From assembly GCA_049999765.1 (NCBI GenBank), contig JBNGIQ010008768.1, positions 76,430 through 140,429 on the forward strand: a stretch of 64,000 nt of DNA. The letters run 5' to 3'. The position numbers and the translations under genes were made by a program. This document shows, piece after piece, positions 28,592-40,925 of this stretch. The stretch comes from Phaeoceros laevis (Eukaryota > Anthocerotophyta > Anthocerotopsida > Notothyladales). The first letter of the stretch is position 1. Each line of letters begins with the position of its first letter. The notes beneath the pieces are model-generated. The model did not search any database. It was not told where the DNA came from and was given only the letters and a program-made list of their open reading frames with translations.

Positions 28592-30412
28592 CTAAAGCCG
28601 ACTGAACTGCCGTTTGTCACTGTCCAAACGAGTTCCATAGGGGTTGCTGGCGCTGAAGCCATGCCCACTAGCAGCCCTGCCTCTCCCTCCGCTTCCCCCC
28701 TTTTGTCCCTTCTTCCTGAACTTCGCAGCATTGCTATCTAAATTGAGATTCACCTTGGGTGGACAGCTGAAACCAAACGATGCAGCAACATCTTGCAAAT
28801 TTAGCCGATGCACATTGAAGGTATCCTTCATAGCATGAGAGTTGTAAGCTAGAAGGTACGATCTGTAGCCATCCCTGGCTGATTGATGAAGGTAGTAATT
28901 CTTCTCCACCAACTTCTCCAACTGTGATTGGACATTAGACAGCTTGTTCACTGGAAACTCATACTGGTTCACAGGCACCTTTGCCCCCTTCAGATACCGC
29001 AAAAAGCTTAACTCCTCAGGGGTTAGGAACAGCAAAGCCCTCCCTCGAGCACCTTCACCTCTAGCTGTCCGACCAACCCTGTGAATGTACTCCCTTGGAT
29101 CATCAGGAGGGTCATACTGAATAATCCAATCAACAGCCGGAATGTCCAGACCACGTGCTGCTACATCAGTGCACAAAAGAATCCCCTTTTCAGCATTGCA
29201 GAATTCGAAGTAGGTCGTTGTCCTCTTCTGCTGCTTCTGCTTCCCATGAATGTCAAGGCACGGTATATCGATGTAGTTAAGAAGCTCACTGTGGAACTTC
29301 ACCGAATTGCAAGAGGAGAAGAATACCATCATCTTCTTTTTTAGGTTCCTCTTCAAGAAGGTAAACAGTAGAAGGAATCGCTTGGCACTCGGTACGATAC
29401 AGTAACCCTGTTCCAATCCCTCGACAGTTGCCTTGGATCTCCCGTCGTCAACACCAATGTATATAGGCTGGTTCTTGAAGGAGACTCGTGCCAAGTCCTC
29501 CACCTTGTGAGTTTGAGTAGCAGAGAACAGCACAGTCTGTCGGTCCTTAGGCAGAAGCTTGATGATCTGCTTCATCTCCTCTTCAAAACCTATCTCCAAA
29601 ATCCGATCTGCCTCATCGATAATCAGACACTGCAAATTTTTGAACAAAAAGCCCTTGGTGTTCTGGAGATGATCCAGAAGACGACCAGGAGTGGCCACAA
29701 CGAGATTCACACCTTTGGCAAGCTTCTCTGCCTCAGTCCGGCGATTAGCCCCTCCCATGACAATGCCGTGTGTTTGGCTGTGATACTTCAGCACATCCCT
29801 GGCAACCCCATAAATCTGCATAGCCAGCTCACGGGTAGGTGAAATGATTATCACCCCAGTACCATTCCGAGGCATGAACTTTCCGTGGTACAGCAGTTCA
29901 GCAGCAGGGATGAGGAAAGCAAGAGTCTTTCCAGACCCCGTCCTAGCTGCTCCTAGCACATCACGACCTTTCAACAACTCTGGAATAGACCTGGCCTGGA
30001 TCTCCGTCATGTGCTCAAACCCTGTATCACGGATGGCGTTTTTGGTTGGGTCAGACACAGGTAGAATGTCGAATGCCGTGCTGCTCATAATTCCTTCCAC
30101 AGTTTCCGTTCCTCCTTCCAGCTTGTCTGTGGAGAGCTTCACCTTTTTGCTCTGAGAGGCATCTCCTTGATCCAGTTCTGCCCTCTGATCATCACCTTCG
30201 GGATCCGTCGCCCCTGCCTTGCGTCTCTTCTTCCCTCCTTTCTTCCCCGACCTCTTTTCACGCCCGTTTCGAGTAGCCGCCTCCTCCCCTCCTTCCCTGG
30301 TGCCCAAGTCAGCAATTTGTTCTCCATCGACATCTCCGTGATTCCCCTCCTCGTCCTCCCTGCTAGCAGATACATCCTCACCTGCCACTTCGGTCAGCCT
30401 CAATGACACCAT
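28592..30412 (-). CDS. RH51: DEAD-box RNA helicase, HAS1/DDX18 type (RH27/RH51-like)
   Basis: An ATP-dependent RNA helicase predicted to act in the nucleolus in pre-60S ribosome assembly, like yeast Has1 and human DDX18. The single exon encodes 606 residues. The first ~110 residues are a low-complexity charged tail rich in Arg, Glu and Lys. The core motifs are in order: Q-motif region ([14 protein letters not shown]), motif I ARTGSGKT, Ia PTRELAMQ, Ib [22 protein letters not shown], and [13 protein letters not shown]. The C-terminal extension with the DUF4217-like segment ends [15 protein letters not shown], typical of the Has1 group. A minus-strand TATATAAGG lies about 200 bases upstream. 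Like the neighbouring beta-adaptin it lacks introns. The subfamily call is firm; the exact orthologue number is not. Confidence 0.94.
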   Translation of the reverse strand: MVSLRLTEVAGEDVSASREDEEGNHGDVDGEQIADLGTREGGEEAATRNGREKRSGKKGGKKRRKAGATDPEGDDQRAELDQGDASQSKKVKLSTDKLEGGTETVEGIMSSTAFDILPVSDPTKNAIRDTGFEHMTEIQARSIPELLKGRDVLGAARTGSGKTLAFLIPAAELLYHGKFMPRNGTGVIIISPTRELAMQIYGVARDVLKYHSQTHGIVMGGANRRTEAEKLAKGVNLVVATPGRLLDHLQNTKGFLFKNLQCLIIDEADRILEIGFEEEMKQIIKLLPKDRQTVLFSATQTHKVEDLARVSFKNQPIYIGVDDGRSKATVEGLEQGYCIVPSAKRFLLLFTFLKRNLKKKMMVFFSSCNSVKFHSELLNYIDIPCLDIHGKQKQQKRTTTYFEFCNAEKGILLCTDVAARGLDIPAVDWIIQYDPPDDPREYIHRVGRTARGEGARGRALLFLTPEELSFLRYLKGAKVPVNQYEFPVNKLSNVQSQLEKLVEKNYYLHQSARDGYRSYLLAYNSHAMKDTFNVHRLNLQDVAASFGFSCPPKVNLNLDSNAAKFRKKGQKGGSGGRGRAASGHGFSASNPYGTRLDSDKRQFSRL

Positions 30413-31202
30413 GCTAGCAGCAGTCGTATGACTCGGTGGTGCGGGGCGCGACCCCTAAAACCCCAGCTCACAGCGACTCACCCTACAGTGCAGGGTTCTC
30501 GGAGCCGGAGGGGTTTACGGGAAACTGCCATTCGGTCATTGCGATTCCGCGCACAGAGTACCGGTAAACAAATGTTGGGGTTAACATTACTTAATTAATA
30601 AGCCCTTCCTCCTTCCTTATATAGGAACTTTATGCGAGGAAGTGGGTAAAAACCTCACTGAGGCTTGCCGCTTGCACCTGTCACTAACTTCTCACTTAGG
30701 AGTACAAGCTTTCCTACGTGGAGGGATTCAGGACCACCGGCACTCGGAACTGCTCGAGAGTCCTGACTCCAGAGGGGCAGTCAAGTCTGACAGCTCCGAA
30801 TACAAATTTACAACGTAAAATAACTTATTACGAATCAAGTTCAAGCAACAAACCACAGGTAGACGGGGGGCTAGTCGGGCTGTACCAATGTTCCAACCGG
30901 ACCACCCTGTCCCCTTCTTCTCTCATCAAGCGTCCTCTAGCAGCCGTGTGCCTGCCACACTCAGGTCAGCCTCGCAAGTGTCTCGGTCTCTGGTTCTCGC
31001 CTGTCCGTGCTCACTCCCTCGTCATCTTGCTGAGCAGGTGGAAGGAGAGGAGTGGAATTTCGCGTATGGTTGTACATATTGGCTAGGGCGGCTGAGGCAA
31101 AGCAGGCAGTAGATGCACTCGTGGCTAGCAACTCCGGCTTTGAAGTGGCGCCGTTAGCTTTTAGCGTAGGATAGGGAGGCAGGCCGGGGGTTCTGTGGCA
31201 GC
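30413..31202. promoter_or_regulatory. Divergent promoter between the DEAD-box and bHLH genes
   Basis: 790 bases separate the two start codons. On the minus strand TATATAAGG (plus-strand 30615-30623) lies about 200 bases before the helicase ATG and is a plausible TATA box for that gene. Nothing comparable was recognised close to the bHLH ATG. No other coding signal is visible. Confidence 0.4.
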
Positions 31203-32392
31203 ATGACCTCGCCCTCCAACAACAGCAAGTGGATGTCATTCCTCGCCGAGAACCTCTTGGACGTGGAGGAGCCTCAACCCTCCAATGCATTCTTCTGGCA
31301 GCCCATAGAGCAGCCGGAGTGCAGGTCGCTGGCCAAGTATGCCATGCCAATTGCTGTTAGTAGCTGCTGTTTTTTGTGCTTACTGCAGCGCCTGCGTTGT
31401 GGCCTTGGTCCTTTGCTTGGTACATTGGACTTCAGTTCCGACTGTACTGTGCCTGATGTGGTTGAGTATGCTTCTAACTGTTTGGCTTTGCGGCGGACAG
31501 TAGTGTCGACAATGAGGCCTCGAAAGGAGATTCGGAGGAACAGGATAAGGTTTCCCAGCGCAAAAGGTATACCTCCGGGCTGGCTTTGACCTTGTGTAAG
31601 CTCAGCTAGTGCTGGCGTGGAATCCTGGTGCAATGGCATTTGAGCTAGTCCGTGTGCCGTGTGCTCTGGAATCAGGTTGCGGGAGGAGGCCTGCACCGGG
31701 GCTGGCAACAAGGCGTGCCGGGAGAAGATGCGCAGGGACCGGCTGAACGACAGGTAGCCATAATCTTTTTACCAGATGAAAACGTTAGCTTCTTGTGTTT
31801 TTGGGTGGCCCAATGTGGACAATCACGCAGAGTCATTCTGACATGACCATGTGTGTGCAGGTTTGTGGATCTTAGTCAAGCTCTGGAGCCAAACCGTCCT
31901 CCCAAGACAGACAAAGCAACAATTTTAAGTGATGCAGTACGAATCCTGACCGGCCTGCGTGCTGAGGCACAGCAGTTAAGGGAGTCAAACCATCAGCTTC
32001 GGGAGGCCATCAAGGATTTGAAGGTAGGCCTGCTGTCTTGCAGTTTTCCTATGTCACGTTACCAGCTTGTGGTACTTTTCTCAGGGTATTTTCTCTCTGC
32101 ACTCTCCGTTCTACAGACAGAGAAAAACGAGCTGAGGGATGAGAAGCTAAGGTTGAAAGCAGACAAAGAGAGGTTGGAGCAACAAGTAAAGAGTATGACT
32201 ACACCGACAGGGTTTATGCCTCATCCAGCTGCCATTCATGCTGCTGCTGCGGCCTTTGCGGCACAGACCCAAGCTGCAAGCACAAAGGCTGCTCATATGG
32301 CAAGCTACGCAGGTCTGCCGATGTGGCAATGGATGCCACCTGCTGCAGTGGACACATCCCAGGATCACATGCTCAGGCCCCCTGTTGCTTGA
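31203..32392 (+). CDS. ILR3: bHLH transcription factor, ILR3/bHLH105-like (subgroup IVc)
   Basis: A DNA-binding regulator. In Arabidopsis the IVc bHLH proteins (ILR3, bHLH34, 104, 115) switch on the iron-deficiency response. Five exons in matching phase give 234 residues: 31203-31324, 31501-31566, 31676-31753, 31861-32023 and 32117-32392. The basic helix reads KACREKMRRDRLNDRF with the Glu and Arg residues needed for E-box contact, followed by the loop and helix 2 (KTDKATILSDAVRIL). A leucine-zipper-like coiled coil (about residues 115-165) follows. The C-terminus is Ala-rich and contains PMWQWMPP, a hallmark of this subgroup. The first donor is non-consensus (AG|gtcgct) but is required for phase. 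It shares the window with a FRO gene; ferric reductases are downstream in the pathway in flowering plants, but no linkage is implied at 29 kb. Confidence 0.9.
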
Positions 32393-33487
32393 TTCATTTG
32401 TTTTTCTGTCATACCCTCTTGTGGGAGCCTATGCGTGCTTGTGCATCAAAGGCCCAGGAAAATGCTTGGCTGCACCACTCTACTGTGAGAGGGACGCCAG
32501 CTGGTGCAGTCCTACTGTACCTTGTTCAACAGCACGTCAAGTTCCTCTTGAGAAGCTTCTGGGAAGAGCAATTGGCGGCATATGTCCACGTGAGAAGTTC
32601 AAAGCATGGGCGACTGCACATACCATGCAAGCGGTCCAGTGGAAGTCGCGGTGGTTGCTCGTGTAGATGTGCTTTTGTACGTTTCAGAACAAAAGAACAA
32701 TTGTTTGCCGGTTGTGCCACCAAATTTGGAATAATGACGCCAACTCTTGTTATGCGTTGCTGGAAAGTTTGCCCGTAGAACTTGGTATGCTACCATCAAT
32801 ATGACCTGCAGCACCTGCCCCAGCAGAAAATGATAGTAGTATACAAAAAATAATGTATACTGACTACATTTGGCATACCGAGTCATTACCAAAACATTTC
32901 GGTCTCCGCGAACGTGTCTTGCATGGATGAAATTTGACCGGTGACCGATTTGCTAAAAGGGTTTTGCAGGTACTGCCTTACTTTGAGAATTTGGTACTTT
33001 GAGAATTTGGTACTATGTTACACCCTTGACCTTTTTAAAAGACTAGGAAAATCATATTAGTGAAGAGAGAATTTGGTACTATGTACAATGTTGTGGTACT
33101 AGGCATTGGCCAAAGGCCTTGGGCTGTTGTGCACATGTGGCGTGGTCGATTTGTATAGGTTTTGAATGCTCTTTGTTTTCGGGGATCAGGAAAGGTGAGG
33201 TCCTAGTCCTCATGAGAAGAATAGGTCATCGTCCTTATCCATGGCTGGGTTGATAGTGATTTTTTTTACTATCCTACGATAAACAGGGTGAACCATTGTC
33301 ACAAACTTGTATGAATGTTTTTTGTTGTCAGATTTTTAGGAAAGGTTCCATCCGACATAGCCTGCAGACATACAGTTGCTATGTACAGTACACCGAAGAC
33401 CCACAATCGCCAAGTCGTGGGCGGTAATCAACAATCGAAGAAAAGAATTGTCAACATTCGCTTCTTCAATAAGCTCCAAGGAATGTT
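32393..33487. other. Convergent intergenic region with a short AT-rich repeat
   Basis: About 1.1 kb between the bHLH and PP2C stop codons. It holds three imperfect copies of gagaatttggtact (about 32984-33015 and 33067-33085). Short frames have no domain and read as noise. Both 3' UTRs must lie here. Confidence 0.45.
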
Positions 33488-35676
33488 TTACCTTCTGGTG
33501 GAAGGCTGGTCACTAGCAGCACTCGATTCCAAAAGCTTACTCAACCCAGCAATATCGGCCATTCCCACTTTCGTGGATGTTGATGGTCGATTAGAGCTCT
33601 GACTAAACAGCTGTGGGTCAAAGAAGACTACTATGACAGTTATGTCATCATGGAAATGCCGCCTTATACCCTTTTCAATTCTTTTCAGGTCAGCATAGCG
33701 CATTTCCCTCTTTCTAGCAGCTTTTTGCAAAGCCGCCTTGATCAGCCTTCGAGCACTTCCCTGACAACAACCCATGTAAGTGTCAGTGGCGATGAGGATG
33801 GTCTAAACCTAAGATAAACTCATGTCAGTTATAACTCAAAAACACAATATATATTCTTCGACCTCAAACTTAACAATCACCCGAACTCAAGCAGACAAAC
33901 CATACTAACCGAACGAGGATTTTGGCGTGCAATATCAACCGCCTCTTGATTACTCAAGTGCTCCCAAAGTCCATCTGAAGCGAAAATCACAAACTGATCT
34001 TCTGAACGGAGCTTGTGACAACCCACGAATGGTTCTGCACTCAAAACAGGCCTCTTCAGCGTGTCTGGAAGCCTAAACTTTGACATCAACGGGTCCCTGT
34101 TGAACTCTGCCCTTTTCAAGTATGCATCCCCGATGGACTTCGAGACCTGCACAGTTTGCCGCAAGTAAACGTCACTAGCAGTCCTACTTTTTACTGCCCT
34201 ACCTCTTACTGCAGAACTTTGTCCCAAAACAGTAGTAGCATATCCATACCTGAATAATGCCTTTCACACGCCATACCCCATGCTTCATAACAACTATGTG
34301 AGGGTCATCAGGATGTAAGGCTCTGAGCTCATCTCGTACTGTATCAATACTTGCATTGTGCTCCGTAGACAGCTGAACTGCTGAAACAGGGCCACCTGAT
34401 TTAACACAAGTTCCCAGCACAGCTCGAGAATCTCCTAGACTGGCTATGTACAATGTTGCCTCATGTATTACTCCAACCAGACAACATGCACCCACAGCTG
34501 CAACTTGTGGTTTTGCTAGCCAAGATTGAGACACAACACCCAGAAATCCTTCCTCTGTCTCAGCAAACGCCTTCTTCAATACATCACTAGAGATTCCACC
34601 ATACTCCTCGGCAATTTCTGGAGAGGCAAGAGCATTGAAAATTAGACTCGTTTCTTGAGCATAGGAGCACAACTATCGAATAAACATGAACAGCTTTAGA
34701 AACAAGTCTACCTTGATAAAAAAGCCAAACACACGCCACCTTCGAGGCGTTTCCTAGTTCACCAGGTTTAGCATGCTATAGCTACAGTTCACCCAGGATC
34801 TGGACAATCACCCCTGGGCACATGAATAACCAGCCAAGGCCTTATACACAATTTGCATGTTCAATACTCACACAGCGACAAGATTGCAGCATACACCTTG
34901 CAGCCAATGACAAATTTGATGATAGAAAAACGACATAAGAGAGGGTGCTAAAGCATAGAAGCTGGGCCATCACAATCACATAAATGACCCATTCAATCCC
35001 CGAGCAGCCATTCAATCCAAAAGTTCGTCACAGTCTCGCATCCATTGACCTGAAGGAACCACAGAGACTGACTGTTTTGTTGGACTTTGCTGATGGGCAA
35101 GTGCCTACCATGATCGTGACTGCCCTCAAACAACAGCCTGCCCAAATACATCACTTGGGGGAGGTATCTTGACAAACCGAGTATGAGCCTTTGATGCCTG
35201 AACAGCACCACTCCAAAGCTTTCCTCAGGTCTGACTAAGATCAACCTCGCCCGAGGCTACTACTGCTCATTGCCAGGAAAACCTTCAACCTTCATGTATT
35301 AGATGGCAAATCTGACAGTACAGTGCTGGATATCAATCAGTAACCCCCAGGAAAAGCACATAAGGGACGGCAATAGAACCTTACTCTGCATGTTTGAGAA
35401 CAGGTTGTCATTGACATAACGCGCAGCATCGGGCCCACCATGGCCATCATAGACACCAACGAATGTGCCATAGGGGCCACTCTCCACCTGACTTTGGTCT
35501 TCGAGGAATTCATTCGCCTGAACGACAGCAATGGAGAAGTCTCCTACTGTGTGGGAACACAAGTCCCTATACCATAGCAAGGTATCATGGACTTCTGAAG
35601 ATTCTGTGTCTATGTGCGCATAGCGCTCTACTGGCCGCCAACATGCAGATAGCAACTTCATCACCCACGCGAACAT
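33488..35676 (-). CDS. Protein phosphatase 2C, clade D type
   Basis: A Mg/Mn-dependent Ser/Thr phosphatase. Clade-D PP2Cs in Arabidopsis dephosphorylate plasma-membrane H+-ATPase and restrain cell expansion. Four exons in phase give 401 residues: 35385-35676, 34250-34653, 33910-34146 and 33488-33760. The N-terminus (WRPVERYAH, then [10 protein letters not shown]) is characteristic of the clade. Metal-binding motifs are [27 protein letters not shown] and [14 protein letters not shown], and the last metal site is [23 protein letters not shown] opens exon 3. The C-terminal tail after the catalytic domain is Ser-rich. The first intron (34654-35384) is 731 bases, unusually long for this locus. Its acceptor is CAAG, which is weak, but it is the choice that keeps the frame. 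Confidence 0.9.
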
Positions 35677-36995
35677 CCCTCATCTCAACCATATGCAGAA
35701 AAGCACATTACTTTGATCTCTCCCATTACTCTCCTCCTCGAGATTCGTGTACATGACATATGCTCAGCATCTTCAACATATTCTTCAGATATGTCCTCGT
35801 GAATGTTACTACTTTTGTCATGTACAAATAAGAGGGCAGCCTCACAATTATTGATCTGTAGAGCACCTCGAGAAGGGCCGGACTCCGTTACCAGCTGTTT
35901 TGGAACACCGGCGAGGCCATTCGGCAATAATTTTTGAACCTTCTCACAATAATCTTCTCCTCAAGAATGGCTTACAAGGTCGTCCCGATTCTGTATTTGC
36001 AGACAGTAATAAGGTCAGTTGCAATAAAATTACGCTTTGTAAGATGCAACCGTGAGAAACGAGAGCAAACAAAGATACTCTGAAACATCTCAGTATCGAC
36101 AAGCAACACTGCAGTCAGACGACAGTGCCCACTTCGAGACGTCAACAAGTAAGAAACTTCGGACCCAAGACTGAGCCAACAGTCAGTTCACAAGACCTAA
36201 TTCCAGTCGAGACCGCAAGCTCGTGCAATTCCTGCTTAGAATGCAAAAACAGATAGCTTTTCCTACGATGGACAAAATGACTAGCCCCAATTGACCGAGA
36301 CGTACAGCTCAAGACGCCGTACCCGCTCTGATTCCACCACATCCAACACAGAGTGCCATATAAACACCACAAGGTTTACAGGAAGAGACTGCCACGACTT
36401 TCGACGTCAATTTCGCCTTCAAATCCCAGGCCGCCCTGAATCACCACAAGCACATGAACGGACAGCCGAAATTGAACAGACAGGAAGACGCATATATAGG
36501 CAGCCCGCTCATCAGGGCCAAGCAGAAGGAGTGGGCCACAGGCAGGCAAGGTTGTAGGGCCAATGCTGGATCAAAAAGTGCGCAGCTTCTGCTAGGACTT
36601 GATCATCTCATCACGACAATCCACATCCAACGGATAGCCAGACAAAGACCAAGCAGCGAACGGAGCTACAACTGGATCCGAAACCCACAACCACGCGACC
36701 CGCAGAAGAAGGGGAGAGCGCAAGAAGCGAAGGGTACCAGTGGCGATATGCGCGGGCCCTATGGATGTCGCGAAGCATGCAGAAACCGGAAGAAGTGGGG
36801 CGATGGTTCTGCTGGAGGCTCTGCGAGGTGGAAGGGGAAATGGTGTCTTGAGCAAGGGTAAATGTGAAAGTTGTAAAGAAAATAGTAGGTGAGCGATGTG
36901 ATTGTTGGTAACAGTAACTTCAGAGCGTCTGGAATTGACCTACCGCTTACCGCTTACCCACCACCCATTCTGCGAGTTTGAGCTGTCCACGGCGA
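35677..36995. other. Divergent intergenic region between the PP2C and methyltransferase genes
   Basis: About 1.3 kb. Open frames on both strands are short and of mixed composition with no domain. It should contain the promoters and 5' UTRs of both flanking genes. I see no clear TATA element at a sensible distance from either ATG and no RNA gene. Confidence 0.4.
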
Positions 36996-38853
36996 ATGGG
37001 GCCTGTTTCTGTCTCCCGCTTTGTGGATTTGGCTCTGGTAGGTGTTGCCCTGTACTCTTGCTGCATTTTGGGCCTTCGAACAGGATGTGGACTTCATGTT
37101 AATTCGCGGTGTTCTTTGCAGGCTCCTTGCCAGCTGGCGGGCCAGAAGCGTCTTTTGTGTCCTGCCAGGCAGCATTCGAGACGCCTCTCCGTAAGGAGCC
37201 AAGGGTCGTTGTTAACAGAAGATGATTCCCCTCCAGCTTCGCCTCTACCTGCTGCCTCTGCTGGAGCAATGGAGTTGGTGTCCGGAGCTGTGAATGCCTT
37301 GTTCACGTACAAACCATTTTTCCGGTTTGCAGCTGGCAAAGCTAAGGAAATGATTGTGAAGCGGGGCACAGAGATAGGCCACCCCTGGGAACCGCAGTTG
37401 GCAGCTCTGAAGGTGCACGACTGGGACGCTGAGCTGAGGGCCTGTCAAAACAGGAATCTGGATTATCCTGAGGTACGATTGTTGTTGGGATGGATTTTGG
37501 CCGTTGCGGGTAATGGCTCCGGCATTTCTAAAGCTATTTGGGGGATTTGCTGCAGTATTACCTCAAACCATTTCATGCCTATGAGAATGGCAATCTGTCA
37601 TGGGACGCAGCCTGGGAGGTGGATCTTGCAGCAAAGAGTGTGCATGCGAATGTTTTTGATCCGGAGGTAGGCTATGCGGAATGTGACGAGGTGTAAAGGG
37701 CAGTCTCTAAAGAATTCACCTCCGGAAGTTCTCAGGATGCCATCGTTGTTTGCAGAGCAGGAGTTTTGTCCCATGAGTCTCGTCAGAAGCTCTTCCCGAG
37801 ACTGATATTTACTGGCGTCAAGTCTGAGTAATGGTGCGCCAATGGCTTCATGCAGAGGAAGAAGTTAGATCCTGACGGTGACGAAAATTTGAGAAACTCC
37901 TATCACGAGAAGATGCTTGAAATGCTCAGGATAACACCGAAGTCCATTGTGGATGTTGGGTGTGCTACTGGCCTAAGTACAATGGGTTTGTTCCAGGTAG
38001 GCACAGTCAGGTCGTTTTTCACCTTCCTCTATCTGACAAGTTTGTAGAGCTATGAGTGGGTTCCACATCTGAAACTTCAACTTTCAGGACTCAGTGAGAC
38101 TATCTTGCAACATCTAGGTGTTTCCAGATGCAGAAGTAATTGTTGGAGCAGACCTCTCTCCGTTCTTCATCTCGGTTGCAAATTTTGGCCTCCGGCAAAA
38201 GGTGAATCTGACGATACTGTCATCCAGCATTCACTTAAATATCTGTGCTCCATGGGAGTTTGAAGTTGCTGGTCCGTCTCTTATCAGTGTTGCATGAATG
38301 CAGGGCCTAGCCGCCCCCATTCAGTATGTACATGCAATGGGTGAGAACACCGGGTTGGCCTCTGGAGCCTTCGATTTGGTGTCCATTTGTTTGGTATGCC
38401 ACGAGCTTCCTCGCTATGCCACTAAGCAGGTAACAATCCTCTTCCCTAGTCCTCTCCATACTGTCACACCTGAAAACAGCATGTCGACCTGCTCTCTGTG
38501 AAACTGAACGTGACAGATCCTGGAAGAAGCCAACAGGCTGCTGAAACGAGGGGGTGCCCTGGCTATAATGGAAATGAACCCTCATTCACCACTCTTTCAA
38601 GCACTGGCGAACAACGTCTTTGCATTCACTGCGGTAAAGTCACATCGTTCTGCCAAGGTGGTTTTGGTACTACTCTTCCGCGATGAAGTTGGCTGACGTC
38701 TAAATTGTTGCACAGTTCAAGTCGACGGAGCCTTATCTGGACGATTACAGAACATTCGACATTGAGAGTGCTATTGAAAACAGCGGTTTTACATATCCTA
38801 CCCAGGCTGAGAACTCACCGCGCCACCGGACAATTGTTGCTTACAAGCGATAA
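36996..38853 (+). CDS. Plastid-targeted SAM-dependent methyltransferase (class I)
   Basis: A class I S-adenosylmethionine methyltransferase of a plant family whose substrate I do not know. The best model has eight exons: 36996-37037, 37122-37472, 37556-37666, 37856-37996, 38118-38201, 38304-38429, 38517-38633 and 38716-38853. It yields 369 residues, and every intron is phase 0. The first ~60 residues are rich in Arg, Ser and Ala without acidic residues, like a chloroplast transit peptide. The SAM-binding motif I is IVDVGCATGLST, motif II-like is VIVGADLSPFF, and a downstream motif is FDLVSICLVCHELP. The region before the fold (YYLKPFHAYENGNLSW) is conserved in plant relatives. The first intron (84 bases) is in frame and free of stops, so it could also be retained. 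UbiE-type enzymes share the fold. Confidence 0.82.
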
Positions 38854-40183
38854 CTGGAGTCAAACAACGATATTACCTATGGTTCGAAAGGTCTTCCTTC
38901 GCATTTTGTTCAAGTCTTCTGGAAGTATCCTGTTTGACCACTGCCTGTTTCGACCAAAAGAAGTTTTCTACATCGGCTTCGGTCTACAATCACACAGTAG
39001 CATAGCACAATAACGTGCGAACATGAGGGCACATCATCAACCTGCCACCGTACTACTTGAGGGTGGAATATCAATACAGTCATCGAGCTAATAGATGCTA
39101 GAATATCAATATTCTGTCGCGGCATAACAACACACAGCCGACACACAGCCACATACTAGGTGGAAGAGGATTATTTTCGGCGCACCGCTGCAACAAGTCT
39201 GACATGACAACAAATCGAAGTTGAGAATCTGGTGACCATGATGATATCTGTGATCAGAGAGGACGCTTGAAGATCCCAAATCAGGGGACTCTACGTTGCT
39301 CCTGCAGGTCAGCAAATGCTTTCCTTTTGGCAGAAAGGGTGAGCCTCCCCTGACCTTGGGATGCTCACACGTCCTCCCTCATCAAATGATGTCGTCTCAG
39401 CAGGATCAAGATGCTTTCCCCTGAAGGACAGGTGATAACGGACGTGGTGGTGGTGATGGATGCGTCGAAGTGGAAGTCCTAAGATTGAGATGCAGCGAAA
39501 CGTAATGTATCTAGACCGGTGACCAAAAACCGAAGGTGTATGCAAGGTGTGTACAGGAGGAGCACAGCAACCCAAGGGCTTGCATTATAATGAGACTGAC
39601 CAGTAGCTATGGGTGGTGTTCTTTAAACATTGCAAGGGACACGACTTTCACGCTGTCACCTGCCCAAAAGTGCACGCAATACGCTGGCACGGACTAAAGC
39701 GACTGCAAGGACACAGTTGAAGACATCCATAGTCCTCTCCACACAGTACATTGCTAACACACGGAAAACTCCTGAGAGTCCCACTTGGCGACCAATGGCG
39801 ACTAATGGACAAACAAACCATACTGAGAATATTCAGGAGGTAAACAATCTCGTGATTCTCGTCAACAATCTCATCAACCTCAACCTGAGGAAGGCCCAGA
39901 AGCATAGCAAACGAACACTGTGTAGTCCAGCTCTGAAGAACTTTCGTCATCATTTTACGAAAGCCACATCTTGTTTCTTTCAAACATGTTCAAGTCTTTG
40001 AAATCTTAAAAAGTAGGTCATAAAACACACTGCTCAATCCTACCATGATAGATCAGAAATGCCTAGAGCAAGCAGCACACGAACATCCAACAGTGAAGGT
40101 TCGCAACAGTTTTCTGCAAATGTGCAAGAGCTGAATGGCAACACGAAAATCTACACAGGTGAGTTGCTTGCGCATTTTTACAG
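38854..40183. other. Convergent intergenic region with unassigned open frames on the minus strand
   Basis: About 1.3 kb between the methyltransferase stop and the BSD2-like stop. Minus-strand frames at 39648-39983 and 39309-39575 are open but match nothing I recognise. Around 39340 a polypyrimidine-poor acceptor (ggtcag) precedes a short open stretch. These could be terminal exons of a small unrecognised gene, or simply 3' UTR. Confidence 0.3.
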
Positions 40184-40925
40184 TCAAAGCACGTCTTTTA
40201 GCTTTTTGGGAGGTTGCGCCAACCACTTAGCTCGGTAGCCGGTCCCTTTGCAGTCATCACAGGGCAAGCTACCCTGTGGCAGAACCAAGCTCACACAGTA
40301 TTAATATGTGCAAGCAACAACACGACAGAATGGAAGGAGCAGAATGAGGGTACAAGTAGTCACCTTGCCCAAACAAACGCGGCAGCTGGTATTACGAGAT
40401 GGTACTTCACACAGCATATTGTCACCCAGTATGAAAAACCCTGTCCCCTTACACCAGGGACAATCCGCCTCTCCGCTTGCTTCACATGAGACGCACTGCA
40501 CAGGCCTCGGTTGCTGCGACAGAGAGAGCTCAATTAGGGCAAAATCTTAGATGTCAAGGTTGTCAAGGACGTACTCATCTATCCTCATGGAAAAGCTGAT
40601 CCACCTTCAGCACATGATTCGCTAACACCGACCCTTCAATACAGTCGTCCTCAACCAGAAGAGGGCAATCCAGAAACCCCAGAGAGCAAATTACCTTCGC
40701 GATCAACCAAGCCTGCTCCATTCGCTTCGCAAAGTCACCGACGTTTCCCGAAGTGCTGTCTGAAGGCCCCATGATTAACGCCTGGACTTGTCCCCTACTC
40801 CATCTGCCGGGCCCTTGCACGCGTACTCTAGACCTGCCGAGGCTATGCTTCCAAGCAGGGGCGCGGAGATCACATGACCAAGGGCAGCCTGCAAGTACGT
40901 CCGCCGCCCCTAATGCCCTGGCCAT
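40184..40925 (-). CDS. BSD2/LQY1-like DnaJ-type zinc-finger protein, plastid-targeted
   Basis: A small protein with the cysteine-rich zinc-binding domain of DnaJ but no J domain. Relatives such as BSD2 and LQY1 are chloroplast chaperones or thiol proteins for Rubisco and photosystem II. Three exons in phase (40695-40925, 40364-40513, 40184-40273) give 156 residues. The N-terminal ~50 residues are basic and rich in Arg, Gly and Ser, resembling a transit peptide. Four CxxC modules follow: CVSCEASG, CPWCKGTG, CRVCLGKG and CDDCKGTG, giving two zinc sites. Between modules two and three is the conserved stretch LCEVPSRNTSC. No transmembrane segment is seen, unlike LQY1. It converges on the methyltransferase gene. 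The family is clear; the specific client protein is not. Confidence 0.85.

Noticed and set aside
28592-30412. Plus-strand open frames across the helicase gene (for example 29507-29842 and 29844-30155)
   Set aside because: They are shadows of a strongly conserved minus-strand DEAD-box gene and show no domain.
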